DNA of 41,120 bases from Geodermatophilus nigrescens (GCF_900129495.1 NZ_FQVX01000008.1:1-41120), one strand, 5' to 3'; counted from the first letter of the stretch, positions 10,504 to 18,750 are shown. Program-made: numbers and translations. The notes: generated from the letters alone by a model not told the origin.

Positions 10504-11006
10504 CGGGAGCCCTCCCCGGGCACGGGCACGGGCGCGGTCAGCAGCGCGCGCAGCCGGGCGAGCCCTCGGGTCGTCTGGGTGTTGACCGCGCTCGCGGAGC
10601 AGCCCATGGCCTGCGCGGCCTGCTGCTCGGAGAGGTCGGCGTAGTAGCGGAGGACGACGGCGGCGCGCATCCGCGGCGGCAGCGTCCGCAGTGCCGCGCG
10701 CAGCTCCTCGTCGCCGTCGCGCTCGTCGGCCGGTCCGGCCCGGTCGGGCACGGACTCGACCACCTGCTCGCCGGTCGACAGCCGGCGCCGCCAGCTGGTG
10801 TGCGCGGTGACCACGGCCCGGCGGACGTACGCCGTCGGGTCGCCGCGGCCGGCCACGCGGTCCCAGTGCCGGTAGGTGCGCAGCAGGGCGGTCTGCACGA
10901 GGTCCTCCGCGTGCCCGCGGTCGCCGGCCAGCAGGACGGCGAGGCGCAGCAGCCCCGCCTGCTCGCGGGACACGAACGACTCGAAGCAGGTGTCCTCGCT
11001 GCCCAC
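10491..11006 (-). CDS. ECF RNA polymerase sigma factor, SigE family
   Basis: 171 residues. Region 2 is at about 8-75 (FESFVSREQAGLLRLAVLLAG, then AEDLVQTALLRTYRHW). Region 4 is at ~105-160 (LRTLPPRMRAAVVLRYYADL, SEQQAAQAMGCSASAVNTQT). This is the pattern of the SigE-like ECF group common in actinobacteria. The GTG at 11006 has GGGAGG 5 nt upstream; a longer frame exists but lacks support. It heads a three-gene overlapping operon with the membrane protein and the lipoprotein. The 158 bp to the next gene hold no clear ECF-type promoter that I can defend. Confidence 0.9.
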   Translation of the reverse strand: MGSEDTCFESFVSREQAGLLRLAVLLAGDRGHAEDLVQTALLRTYRHWDRVAGRGDPTAYVRRAVVTAHTSWRRRLSTGEQVVESVPDRAGPADERDGDEELRAALRTLPPRMRAAVVLRYYADLSEQQAAQAMGCSASAVNTQTTRGLARLRALLTAPVPVPGEGSRWTT

Positions 11007-11164
11007 CCGTGCCTCCCGCCGGTCGCCGTCACCCTCTACACGCGGCGGGGCCCCCGGCGGACCCACAGCGGCGGGTCACGGGACGGTCACGATCACCGCC
11101 GCTGCCCGCGCCGCCGGGCACGGCGGGGACGGCGGTCGCGGCGCGAGCGTAGGAGCGCGGCGGG

Positions 11165-11968
11165 TCAGCCGGCCAGGTCGGCGAGCGCGTCGGCGACCGC
11201 CCGGTCCCGCACGAAGTCCAGCGCCAGCAGCCGGTGCACCAGCACGCCGCGGCGGGTCAGCCGCAGGTCGGCCGGGCGCAGCCGGGGGAGCGCCGCGCCG
11301 CCCGGGCGCGGGGTGGCCGGCGGCGGGTCGAGCAGGCCGTCGCGCTGCAGCTCGGCCAGGTCCTCCAGGGCGCCCCACGCCGTCCAGCCGCGCGGGTCCT
11401 GCGGCACCGGCGTCATGGGCAGCGGGACGCGCTCGCGCCGTCCGACGGCGGCCAGCAGCACCCACTGCCGCCCGGTGAGCCCGGTGGCCAACCGCAGCCC
11501 GCGGTGCACGACGGCGGGGTCGAGGTCGGGGGAGACGGCGGCCTCGGCGAGCAGGTAGCCGAGGTGGCGCACCCGCCACTCCTCGGCGGTGGCGCGGGCG
11601 GCCAGCAGGACCGCCTCGCCCACCTCGTCGGCCGGCGCGCGCTCGCCCGGGCCCGGCAGCAGGTAGGCGTCGGTGCGCACGGTGCGGCCCTGGGCGGCGC
11701 GGGTCACCGACAGCTCGGTGGCGAAGGCGAGGGCGGCCCCGGCGCGGCAGCGGCCGCGGGTCGACGCCGGGGACGGCGGCTCGGTGTCGGCCGCGTCCGC
11801 GGTGCGCCGCAGCCAGGCGGCCAGCCCCGCGTCCAGGCGCACCCGCGCCGGCGCCGGGTCGAACAGCAGCCCGGCCGCGCCGCGCGCCATCGACCCGGCC
11901 ACCAGCTCGCCGGCCTCCACCAGCGCGCGACCCGGCGCCCGTTCCCGCTGCTCCACGCCGTCGATCAT
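11165..11968 (-). CDS. Conserved protein of unknown function
   Basis: 267 residues, cytoplasmic by composition, with no signal peptide or membrane helix. The segment near 140-190 (EEWRVRHLGYLLAEAAVSPD, then RLATGLTGRQWVLLAAV) resembles a helical region found in many uncharacterised bacterial proteins, in which a short motif on length control of a helix pair is followed by LTxRQ. I recognise no catalytic motif. The ATG at 11968 lacks a Shine-Dalgarno site; a GTG a few codons further in is possible. It is divergent from narK and shares that intergenic region. Confidence 0.65.
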   Translation of the reverse strand: MIDGVEQRERAPGRALVEAGELVAGSMARGAAGLLFDPAPARVRLDAGLAAWLRRTADAADTEPPSPASTRGRCRAGAALAFATELSVTRAAQGRTVRTDAYLLPGPGERAPADEVGEAVLLAARATAEEWRVRHLGYLLAEAAVSPDLDPAVVHRGLRLATGLTGRQWVLLAAVGRRERVPLPMTPVPQDPRGWTAWGALEDLAELQRDGLLDPPPATPRPGGAALPRLRPADLRLTRRGVLVHRLLALDFVRDRAVADALADLAG

Positions 11969-12030
11969 GGCCGAGCAGGGCGCCGCGTGTCGGCCCGGCG
12001 GCGGCCGCCTCACCACAGCGGGGCAGGGGC

Positions 12031-12096
12031 GGTGAGCAGATCGGAACAGGAGTTCCCCGTGACGGCGACGGCGGGGAAACCGCGGCCCGCGACGCT
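12031..12096 (+). promoter_or_regulatory. GlnR-like / shared nitrate regulatory element upstream of narK
   Basis: Half-sites in 11-bp phase are GTGAG (12032-12036), GGAAC (12043-12047), GCGAC (12065-12069) and GAAAC (12076-12080). This gives two gTnAc-n6-GaAAc-like pairs. GGAAC also forms a perfect inverted repeat with GTTCC at 12052-12056. The block 12072-12096 matches the narB copy at 24 of 25 bases, and the whole element aligns without gaps to 1642-1707. Confidence 0.6.
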
Positions 12097-12104
12097 TCCG
12101 CCCC

Positions 12105-13490
12105 ATGGCCGCCCCCACCCGCACCGCGCCCCCGACCGCCCCCGCGCCGCCGAGCCCGCCGCGCGGCGGGCGCTGGATCGACGACTGGCGCCCCGAGGAC
12201 CCGCAGTTCTGGGAGAGCACCGGCAAACGGGTCGCCCGCCGCAACCTGTTCTTCTCGGTGTTCTCCGAGCACGTCGGCTTCTCGGTCTGGAGCCTGTGGT
12301 CGGTGCTCGTGCTGTTCCTGCCCGAGCCGGTGTTCGGCATCGACCCGGCCGGCAAGTTCCTGCTCACCACGTTGCCCACCGCGCTGGGCGCCTTCGTGCG
12401 GCTGCCCTACACATTCGCCGTCGCGACCTTCGGCGGGCGCAACTGGACGATCGTCAGCGCCGCGCTGCTGCTGGTGCCCACCGTCGCCACCGCCGTCGTC
12501 CTGGAGCCCGGCGTCTCCTACTCCACCCTGCTGGTCGTCTCCTGCCTCGCCGGCGTCGGCGGCGGCAACTTCGCCAGCTCGATGGCCAACATCAACGCCT
12601 TCTACCCCGACCGGCTCAAGGGCTGGGCGCTCGGCCTCAACGCCGGCGGCGGCAACCTCGGCGTCCCGGTGGTGCAGCTCGTCGGCCTGCTCGTGCTGGC
12701 CACCGCCGGGGCGGAGCACCCACGGGTCGTGCTGCTGGTCTACGTCCCGCTGATCGTGGTCGCCGCCGTCGGCGCGGCCCTGCTCATGGACAACCTGACG
12801 ACGGCGCGCAACCAGCCGCGGGCCATGCGCGAGGCCACCCGCGAGCCGCACACCTACGTGATGGCGTTCCTCTACATCGGCACGTTCGGCTCGTTCATCG
12901 GCTTCGGGTTCGCCTTCGGCCAGGTGCTGCAGAACCAGTTCGCCGCCGACTTCGCCACCCCGCTGGCCGCGGCGTCGCTGACCTGGCTGGGCCCGCTGCT
13001 CGGCAGCCTCGTGCGCCCGCTCGGCGGCTCGCTGGCCGACCGCTTCGGCGGCGCCCGGATCACCTTCTGGACGTTCATCGCGATGGCGGCCGGCGCCGCC
13101 GTCGTGTTCACCGCCAGCCGGGTGGGGTCGCTGCCGCTGTTCGTCGTCGGGTTCGTGCTGCTGTTCGTGCTCAGCGGCGTGGGCAACGGGTCGACCTACA
13201 AGATGATCCCGGCGGTGTTCCGCACCCAGGCGCAGCAGGCGGTGGCCGCCGGCGGTGACCCGGCCGCCGCCGACCGGCACGCGCTGCGCATGTCCGGGGC
13301 GCTCATCGGCATCGCCGGCGCCGTGGGCGCGTTCGGCGGGGTGCTGGTGAACCTCGCGTTCCGCCAGTCGTTCCTCACCACCGGCAGCGGCGACGCCGCC
13401 TACCTGGTGTTCATCGGCTTCTACGCCGTCTGCGTACTGGTCACCTGGGCGGTGTACCTGCGCCCGACGTCCCGCATGGCGGGGGTGTAG
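12105..13490 (+). CDS. narK: Nitrate/nitrite transporter, MFS, NarK type
   Basis: 461 residues, about 12 transmembrane helices after a ~45-residue Pro-rich cytoplasmic N-terminus. The nitrate signature motifs are visible: GVGGGNFASSMANINAFYP in helix 5 and VGNGSTYKMIPAVF in helix 11. A conserved Arg precedes the first signature (VRLPYTFAV). Its role is nitrate uptake, perhaps also nitrite exchange, for the NarB-NirBD pathway. The ATG at 12105 lacks a Shine-Dalgarno site. It shares its upstream element with narB, although about 4.9 kb of unrelated genes separate it from nirD. It is convergent with the NnaR-like gene across a strong hairpin. Confidence 0.95.
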   Translation: MAAPTRTAPPTAPAPPSPPRGGRWIDDWRPEDPQFWESTGKRVARRNLFFSVFSEHVGFSVWSLWSVLVLFLPEPVFGIDPAGKFLLTTLPTALGAFVRLPYTFAVATFGGRNWTIVSAALLLVPTVATAVVLEPGVSYSTLLVVSCLAGVGGGNFASSMANINAFYPDRLKGWALGLNAGGGNLGVPVVQLVGLLVLATAGAEHPRVVLLVYVPLIVVAAVGAALLMDNLTTARNQPRAMREATREPHTYVMAFLYIGTFGSFIGFGFAFGQVLQNQFAADFATPLAAASLTWLGPLLGSLVRPLGGSLADRFGGARITFWTFIAMAAGAAVVFTASRVGSLPLFVVGFVLLFVLSGVGNGSTYKMIPAVFRTQAQQAVAAGGDPAAADRHALRMSGALIGIAGAVGAFGGVLVNLAFRQSFLTTGSGDAAYLVFIGFYAVCVLVTWAVYLRPTSRMAGV

Positions 13491-13496
13491 GACCGC

Positions 13497-13537
13497 GCAC
13501 GTCCGCGGAGGTGCACGGGGCATCTCCGCGGACGTGC
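13497..13537. terminator. Bidirectional terminator between narK and nnaR-like gene
   Basis: A perfect 14-bp stem (13497-13510 with 13524-13537) closes a 13-nt loop between two convergent genes that end at 13490 and 13542. No T-tract is present. Confidence 0.85.
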
Positions 13538-13541
13538 ACGC

Positions 13542-14732
13542 TCACACGGCCAGGCGGTAGCCGCGCTTGACGACGGTCTCGACCAGGCCCGGCCCGAGCG
13601 CCGCGCGCAGCCGGGTCACCGCCATCTCCACCGCGTGCCCGTCCCCGCCGCCGGGCAGCCCGCGCACCAGGTCGGCCTTCGCGACGACGGCGCCCGGACG
13701 CGCCGCCAGCGCCCGCAGCACCGCCATCGAGCCGGGCGGCAGCTCCACCAGCCGGTCGTCGAGCACCGCGGCGTACCCGCGCACCTGCAGGCGGGCGCCG
13801 CCCACGTCGAGCACCGGGTCGCGCTCGGGCAGCCGGGCCACCACCTCGCGGGCCAGCGCGCCGAGCCGCGAGCGCTCGGGCTGCACGGTGGCCACGCCCG
13901 CCGCCTCGAGCGGGCCCGCGGTCACCGGGCCGACGGCGACCGGCAGGACACCGCCGGTCAGCGCGGCCACCACGGCGTCGTGCTGCCCCATCTCCGCGGC
14001 CACCGACAGCAGGCTGGCCGCGGCCGGGGCGCTGGTGAAGGTGACGGCGTCGACCCCGCGGGCGACCACCGTCGTCACCAGCCGGCGCAGCGGCGCGACG
14101 TCGTCGGGCAGCACCCACCGGTAGACCGGCACGGTGAGCACCTCGGCGCCGGTGGCGCGCAGCGCCTCGACGAAGTCCGGCAGCGGGTCGCCGTGCAGCT
14201 GCACGGCGACGCGGCGGCCCTCCAGCGGTCCCTCCGCGCCGGAGAGCAGGTGCTCCAGCACCTCGGCCGAGGACTCCGACGCCGGCGACCACGCGTCGAC
14301 CAGCCCGCCGCCGCGGATCGCGCCGCGTGCCTTGGGGCCGCGGGCGAGCACGCGGGCGGTGCGCAGGTGCTCCACCAGCGGCAGGTCCCACGCCTCGGCG
14401 GCCTCCAGCCAGCCGCGGAACCCGACGCCGGTGGTCGCCACCACCAGGTCGACCGGCGCGGCCAGCACCGCCTCGGTGGCCGCGACCAGCTCGGCGTCGT
14501 CGGCCAGCGGCACGATCCGGATCGCCGGCGCGTAGACCACCCGGGCGCCGCGGCGGTCGAGCAGCGCGCCGAGCTCCTCGCGCCGGCGGGCGGCGGTGAC
14601 GGCCACGGTGTACCCGGCCAGCGGGGCCGGTGCACCGGCCGGCGGGGCGTCGGCCGGTGATGCGTCCGCGGGAGCCGGGTCGGGCTGGGGAGCGGTCACC
14701 GCACCATGGTGGCGGGTCGGCGTTGCGGGCAT
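13542..14732 (-). CDS. nnaR: HemD-like winged-helix regulator (NnaR type)
   Basis: 396 residues. A uroporphyrinogen-III synthase-like domain spans ~38-285 (YTVAVTAARRREELGALLDR, VDLVVATTGVGFRGW, VDAVTFTSAPAAASLL). A C-terminal OmpR/PhoB-type winged helix covers ~300-396 (GAVVAKADLVRGLPGG, VEMAVTRLRAALG, VKRGYRLAV). This fusion is the architecture of NnaR, known to act with GlnR on nitrate and nitrite assimilation genes in mycobacteria and streptomycetes. Its position next to narK fits. Siroheme synthesis for NirB gives a logical link to a HemD-like sensor domain. The ATG at 14732 and a GTG at 14699 are both possible; neither has a good Shine-Dalgarno site. It is the last gene of the ANTAR-PP2C operon. 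Confidence 0.88.
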   Translation of the reverse strand: MPATPTRHHGAVTAPQPDPAPADASPADAPPAGAPAPLAGYTVAVTAARRREELGALLDRRGARVVYAPAIRIVPLADDAELVAATEAVLAAPVDLVVATTGVGFRGWLEAAEAWDLPLVEHLRTARVLARGPKARGAIRGGGLVDAWSPASESSAEVLEHLLSGAEGPLEGRRVAVQLHGDPLPDFVEALRATGAEVLTVPVYRWVLPDDVAPLRRLVTTVVARGVDAVTFTSAPAAASLLSVAAEMGQHDAVVAALTGGVLPVAVGPVTAGPLEAAGVATVQPERSRLGALAREVVARLPERDPVLDVGGARLQVRGYAAVLDDRLVELPPGSMAVLRALAARPGAVVAKADLVRGLPGGGDGHAVEMAVTRLRAALGPGLVETVVKRGYRLAV

Positions 14733-14747
14733 GTGTCGGCCCCGGGC

Positions 14748-16205
14748 TCAGGGACGCCCGGCGTCCCAGCAGGCGAGCAGCACGGTGGCGTCGTCCTGCA
14801 GCACGCCGCCCTGGTGGTCGAGCACGGCCCGCATCAGCCGGCGGGCCGTCTCCGGCGGCGGGTGTCCCGCGGCGGACGCCCGGGTCAGGAACTCGACGAG
14901 CCGCTCCTCGCCGAACCAGGCCCCCGAGGCGTCCCGGGCCTCGGTGACCCCGTCGGTGTGGACGGCCAGCCAGTCCCCGGGCTCGAGCACCTCCTCGCCG
15001 ACGGTGACCCCGCCGGCCTCGATCCCGAAGGGCACCCGCCGCCCGCCGCCGAGCTCCTTGACCACCCGGCCGTCGCGCAGCAGCAGGGGCGGGGGGTGGC
15101 CGGCGTTGACGTAGCGCAGCCGCCCGGAGCCGGTGTCCAGCTCGGCCAGGACGCCGGTGGCGAAGGAGCTGGCGGGGAACGTCGCGGCGACCACCTCGTC
15201 GACGGCGAGGGCCTGCTCGAAGACGCTGCGCCCGTCCCGGCGCACGCTGCGGTAGGCCGCCAGCGCGCCGGCGGCGATGAGCCCCGCCGGCAGGCCGTGG
15301 CCCATCGCGTCGAACACCGCCATCGAGACGGTCTCGCGGGACAGGGAGTAGTCGAAGGCGTCCCCGCCGACGTCCTCGGCCGGCTCCAGCAGCCCGGCGA
15401 GCACGAACTGCTCGGAGGCCGCGGTGAGCGGCGGCAGCTGCTGCCAGATCAGCTCGGCCGACACCGACCGCCGCACCGTGCGCCGGGCGCGTTCCAGCGC
15501 GTCGCCGTAGGGGCCCATCGAGGTGACCAGGTGGCCGACCAGGGAGGACAGCCAGCGGCACTGGGCGCGCAGGCCGGGGTCCTCGAGCTCGGCCGCGCTG
15601 CCGACCTGCACCTCCAGGACGCCGAGCCGGTCCGCGCCGTCGACCAGCGGGACCCACAGCCGCGGGGCGCCGTGCCCCTCCGACGGCAGCGGGGTGCCCG
15701 TCTGGAAGACGCGGCCGGGCAGCGTCCCCTCGACGGCGATCGGCTCCCCGGCGGGCTCGTCGTCGCACGGCAGCCGCCACAGCCGGCGCTGCTGGTGGTC
15801 GACGACGTGCACGACGACCTCCACGCCCAGCATCCGGCCGGCGTCGGCGGTGAGGGCGGGCAGCCGGTCGGGGGAGGCCGTGCTCGCGGTGTCCAGCAGC
15901 TGCAGCAGGGCGGCCAGCGGGCCGGTGGTCGGCCGGTGGCGGTACTGCGGGCGGGTGTAGGGGACCCGCCGGGCGGTGACGAACTCGTCGAGCCGCTCGT
16001 TGACCGCGAGCGCCAGCAGGTCGCCGTCGACGGGCGGCAGCGGGAGGACGCCGCCGAGGTGGGCCTCGACGGCCATGAGGTCGGCGTTCCCGCCGAGCGA
16101 GAAGTACCGCACCCACAGCTGCTCGTCGTCGAGACCCGCCACCGCCTTGGCCGCCCGCAGCGCGGCCAGCTGCTCGGACGGCGGGACGGGGCCGGACCGC
16201 TCCAT
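14748..16205 (-). CDS. GAF domain and PP2C-type (SpoIIE-like) serine phosphatase
   Basis: 485 residues, soluble. A short N-terminal helical region (~1-95) is followed by a GAF domain at ~100-235 (VEVVVHVVDHQQRRLWRLPC, then LWVPLVDGADRLGVLEVQVG). The PP2C/SpoIIE phosphatase domain covers ~260-480. Metal-binding and catalytic motifs are complete: EDVGGDAFDY, VFDAMGHGLPAGL, LAVHTDGVTEAR and LQDDATVLLA. Such enzymes usually remove phosphate from anti-sigma-factor antagonists or similar proteins. Its ATG overlaps the stop of the ANTAR gene (TGATG), and nnaR starts 15 bp after its stop. The substrate is unknown, since no STAS or anti-sigma kinase gene is in the window. Confidence 0.92.
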   Translation of the reverse strand: MERSGPVPPSEQLAALRAAKAVAGLDDEQLWVRYFSLGGNADLMAVEAHLGGVLPLPPVDGDLLALAVNERLDEFVTARRVPYTRPQYRHRPTTGPLAALLQLLDTASTASPDRLPALTADAGRMLGVEVVVHVVDHQQRRLWRLPCDDEPAGEPIAVEGTLPGRVFQTGTPLPSEGHGAPRLWVPLVDGADRLGVLEVQVGSAAELEDPGLRAQCRWLSSLVGHLVTSMGPYGDALERARRTVRRSVSAELIWQQLPPLTAASEQFVLAGLLEPAEDVGGDAFDYSLSRETVSMAVFDAMGHGLPAGLIAAGALAAYRSVRRDGRSVFEQALAVDEVVAATFPASSFATGVLAELDTGSGRLRYVNAGHPPPLLLRDGRVVKELGGGRRVPFGIEAGGVTVGEEVLEPGDWLAVHTDGVTEARDASGAWFGEERLVEFLTRASAAGHPPPETARRLMRAVLDHQGGVLQDDATVLLACWDAGRP

Positions 16206-16936
16206 CAGCGGCGCCGGCGGACGGCGGAGTCGACCACGGTGCGCGCGGCCTGCCGGAGGGTCCCGGCCTCGCCGCCGGAGCGGGCGACCAGCATCCCCAG
16301 GGCGGCCTCCTCGCTGATCCCGTGCCGGGCCATCAGCACGCCCTTGGCCGTGCTGACGAGGTCGCGGGCGGCGAGCGCCTTGCGGAGCTCGTCGCTCGCC
16401 CGGCGGGCCCGCTCGCGGTGCTGCACGTTGGCCACCGGGATCGCCGCCTGCGCGGCGGCCATGGTCACCAGGCGCTCGGTGTGCGCGTCGAGGACGCCGG
16501 GGGTGTCGGCGTAGACCTTGAGCGCCCCCAGCGTCCGCTCCCCGGCGACGAGCGGGGCGCTGAGCGCAGCGGTCAGGCCGAGCCGCGCCGCCCCCGCCGC
16601 CCAGCGGGGCCAGCGGGTCTCCGTGGCCAGGTCGGGGACCCGCACGAGCTGCCGGCCGGCGACCGCGGCCAGGCACGGCCCCTCGTCCAGCTCGTACTGG
16701 AGGGCGTCGGCCTGCTCGACCCGGCGGTCGGTGGCGCCCGCGGACCGGCGGCCCTGCTCGTCGACGATCGACACCCCGGCGCCGGCCGCCCCCGGCACGG
16801 TCTCGAGGACGAGCGCGCTGAGCAGCCCCAGCGAGGTGGCGACCGTCTCCTCGGACAGCAGCAGGCCCGCCATGCGGGCGAAGACCACCGACAGCTCGTC
16901 GGCCAGCGGGAGGTGCGGGGACGCGTCAGGGCGCAT
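16205..16936 (-). CDS. GAF and ANTAR domain RNA-binding antiterminator
   Basis: 243 residues. The N-terminal GAF sensor covers ~25-165 (AGVSIVDEQGRRSAGATDRR, LDEGPCLAAVAGRQLVRVPD, LSAPLVAGERTLGALKVYA). A C-terminal three-helix ANTAR domain covers ~180-240 (LRKALAARDLVSTAKGVLMA, then SEEAALGMLVARS). ANTAR proteins bind paired RNA hairpins and prevent early termination; NasR and NasT do this for nitrate genes in proteobacteria. This is the common actinobacterial GAF-ANTAR form, whose signals are mostly unknown. GAGGTG lies 6 nt before the ATG at 16936. It heads the ANTAR-PP2C-nnaR operon. A possible -10 (TAACCT on the minus strand, near 17004) precedes it. Confidence 0.92.
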   Translation of the reverse strand: MRPDASPHLPLADELSVVFARMAGLLLSEETVATSLGLLSALVLETVPGAAGAGVSIVDEQGRRSAGATDRRVEQADALQYELDEGPCLAAVAGRQLVRVPDLATETRWPRWAAGAARLGLTAALSAPLVAGERTLGALKVYADTPGVLDAHTERLVTMAAAQAAIPVANVQHRERARRASDELRKALAARDLVSTAKGVLMARHGISEEAALGMLVARSGGEAGTLRQAARTVVDSAVRRRR

Positions 16937-17010
16937 GGGTGCACCTCGTCAGGAGTGCGGCCACCTCGGCACCGGCTCTGGGTGGACGTGGTCCGCCCCC
17001 GGAGGTTAGT

Positions 17011-17029
17011 GCCGCGGCGGGGCCGCGGC
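17011..17029 (-). terminator. Terminator hairpin after the MBL hydrolase gene
   Basis: A perfect 8-bp palindrome GCCGCGGC (17011-17018 and 17022-17029) with a GGG loop adjoins the stop codon of the hydrolase at 17030. No T-tract is visible. Confidence 0.6.
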
Positions 17030-18079
17030 TCAGCGCAGGGTCGCGGCCGTCCAGGTGGGCACCGCGCCGCCGTCGCCGGTCACCAGCCCGCGGCTGGCCA
17101 GCAGCCGCAGGTGCGCGTCGGTCTCGGTGACGGCGAAGATGCGCATCCGCCGCGCGTACTCCGACCACGGGCGCGACCAGGTGAGGTGCGCGGCGAGGTC
17201 CCAGGGCGTGCTGCCGGGGTGCTCGCGGACGGCGGCCAGCAGCTCGGCCAGCCGCCGCTCGTGGTGGGCGCGCAGCTCGCGGGTGCGCGCGCCGAGGCCG
17301 CGGAAGCGCCACTCGTGGCCGGGCAGCACCTCGGCGGGCTCCCGCGCGCCGACCGCCTCCAGCGAGACGAGGTACTCGCGCAGCGGGTCGGCGAGGCCCC
17401 CGGCGTGGGTGGAGATGTTGGGGCTGATGCGGGGGAGGACGTGGTCGCCGGCGAAGAACAGGCCGGTGTCCTCGTCGGCGAAGCACAGGTGCCCGGCGGT
17501 GTGCCCGGGCGTGTGCACCGCGCGCAGCGACCAGCCGGGCAGGTCGGCGCGGTCGCCGTCCTCCAGCAGCCGGTCGGGCCGGGCCAGCCGGTGCCACTGC
17601 GCGCGCTGCTCCGGGGTGCCGGCGTCGGCGCGGGCGTCCGCCTCCGGCGCGCCCAGGCCCACCAGGAAGGCCACCTCGGTCTCGGTGGACAGCTCCGGCG
17701 CCCGCCCGGTGAGCGAGGCCAGGCCGCGGGCGTCGGCCGGGTGCATCGCGATCCACGCGCCGGAGGCCTCCCGCACCCGGGCGGCCAGCCCCACGTGGTC
17801 GAAGTGCATGTGGGTGACCAGCACGCCGCGGACGTCGGCGACGCCGGCGCCGATGCCCGACAGGCCCGCGCACAGCGCCGCCCAGCTGTCGTCGGCGTCC
17901 CAGCCGGTGTCGACCAGCCCGAGCCCGCCACCGGCCAGCTCCAGGACGTAGGCGTTGACCCAGCGCAGCGGGCCGGCCAGCGGCACCGGCACCGACCACA
18001 GCCCGGGGCGCACCCGCTCGACGCCCGGCACCGTGCGCTCCCGCCACGCCGCCTGCTGCGCGGGCCCGGTCACCTCCAT
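17030..18079 (-). CDS. MBL-fold metallo-hydrolase (beta-lactamase superfamily)
   Basis: 349 residues with the ATG at 18079. The metal-binding motif is H90-M-H92-F-D94-H95 (THMHFDHVGL). Further ligands are expected at VHTPGHTAGHLCF, FAGDHVLP and LPGHEWRF. The C-terminal ~80 residues (TPWDLAAHLTW, then VTETDAHLRLLASRGLV) look like the winged-helix tail found in the LACTB2/glyoxalase-II-like branch. The substrate is unknown. GGAGGAG lies 8 nt before this ATG. However the upstream sequence is a 15-bp tandem repeat in the same frame, and an ATG at 18154 also has a GGAGGG 7 nt before it. So the protein may carry ~25 more Gly-rich residues. Confidence 0.88.
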   Translation of the reverse strand: MEVTGPAQQAAWRERTVPGVERVRPGLWSVPVPLAGPLRWVNAYVLELAGGGLGLVDTGWDADDSWAALCAGLSGIGAGVADVRGVLVTHMHFDHVGLAARVREASGAWIAMHPADARGLASLTGRAPELSTETEVAFLVGLGAPEADARADAGTPEQRAQWHRLARPDRLLEDGDRADLPGWSLRAVHTPGHTAGHLCFADEDTGLFFAGDHVLPRISPNISTHAGGLADPLREYLVSLEAVGAREPAEVLPGHEWRFRGLGARTRELRAHHERRLAELLAAVREHPGSTPWDLAAHLTWSRPWSEYARRMRIFAVTETDAHLRLLASRGLVTGDGGAVPTWTAATLR

Positions 18080-18169
18080 GCCGGTCGCTCCTCCGCCGGT
18101 CGCTCCTCCGCCGGTCGCTCCTCCGCCGGTCCCTCCCACGCCGGTCCCCACCATGCCGGATCCCTCCAC
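18065..18169 (-). repeat. 15-bp tandem repeat across the start of the MBL hydrolase gene
   Basis: Seven 15-bp units run from 18169 down to 18065 on the minus strand. Three central units (18124-18080) are identical (GGAGGAGCGACCGGC); the outer ones are diverged. Each carries a purine-rich Shine-Dalgarno-like core followed by GACCGGC or a close variant. The first five codons of the gene (MEVTG) are themselves one unit. In frame the units code for pentapeptides such as GGATG. Confidence 0.85.
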
Positions 18170-18220
18170 GCCCGGCACTCTGCCACCGCACCGGGCCGCC
18201 GGGCTGGGAGGATGGGACCC

Positions 18221-18724
18221 GTGCCGACGCCGCCCGCCGTCCCCGTGTCCGCCACGCCGCGCCGGCTGCGGCTGATCTGCGCGGTCGCCGCCGCCGTCGT
18301 CGTGGCCGTGATGGTCGTCGTCGCGGTGCTGCTCACCGAGTCCTCGACCGGCGTGGTCACCTTCGGCCTGGTCGACCAGGTCGCCGTCGTGGGCCTGGGC
18401 CTGTTCGTCGGGGGCGGTGTGATGCTGGCCGGCGCGTCCCGGGTCGACGCCGACGCCGACGGCGTGCGCGTGCGCAACGTGCTGGTGAAGCACGAGCTGG
18501 GCTGGGACCGGGTGCGGGCCGTGCGGTTCGACCGGCACTCCTCGTGGGCCAGCCTCGAGCTCACCAACGACGACGAGGTCGCCGTCCTCGCCGTCCAGGC
18601 GGTCGACCGGCAGCGCGCGCTCGACGCCGTCGAGGGCCTGCGGGCGCTGCTCGCCGCCCACCGCGCGGCCCATCCGAAGCCCGCCACCGGCCCGTTGCTC
18701 TACGAGTGGGAGGCCCGGGAATGA
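18221..18724 (+). CDS. PH domain-containing membrane protein
   Basis: 167 residues. Two hydrophobic helices at about 15-40 (LICAVAAAVVVAVMVVVAVL) and 48-70 (VDQVAVVGLGLFVGGGVMLA) anchor the protein. A cytoplasmic bacterial PH-like domain (bPH_6 type) follows (VDADADGVRVRNVLVKHELG, WDRVRAVRFDRHSSWASLEL). The C-terminus is ..YEWEARE. I chose the GTG at 18221 because GGGAGGA ends 8 nt before it; the in-frame ATG at 18212 is too close to that site. Such proteins are widespread next to translation genes in actinobacteria, with no known activity. It is divergent from the MBL gene, and the infC promoter appears to overlap its stop codon. Confidence 0.85.
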   Translation: MPTPPAVPVSATPRRLRLICAVAAAVVVAVMVVVAVLLTESSTGVVTFGLVDQVAVVGLGLFVGGGVMLAGASRVDADADGVRVRNVLVKHELGWDRVRAVRFDRHSSWASLELTNDDEVAVLAVQAVDRQRALDAVEGLRALLAAHRAAHPKPATGPLLYEWEARE

Positions 18725-18750
18725 CCCGGGGGTCCCGGACGCTGTAGCAT
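18721..18750 (+). promoter_or_regulatory. Candidate promoter for infC-rpmI-rplT
   Basis: A -10 box TAGCAT (18745-18750, fitting TAnnnT) lies 18 nt after ATGACC (18721-18726), a partial -35. It would place the transcript start ~280 nt before the infC start codon, so the mRNA would have a long leader. Confidence 0.4.
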
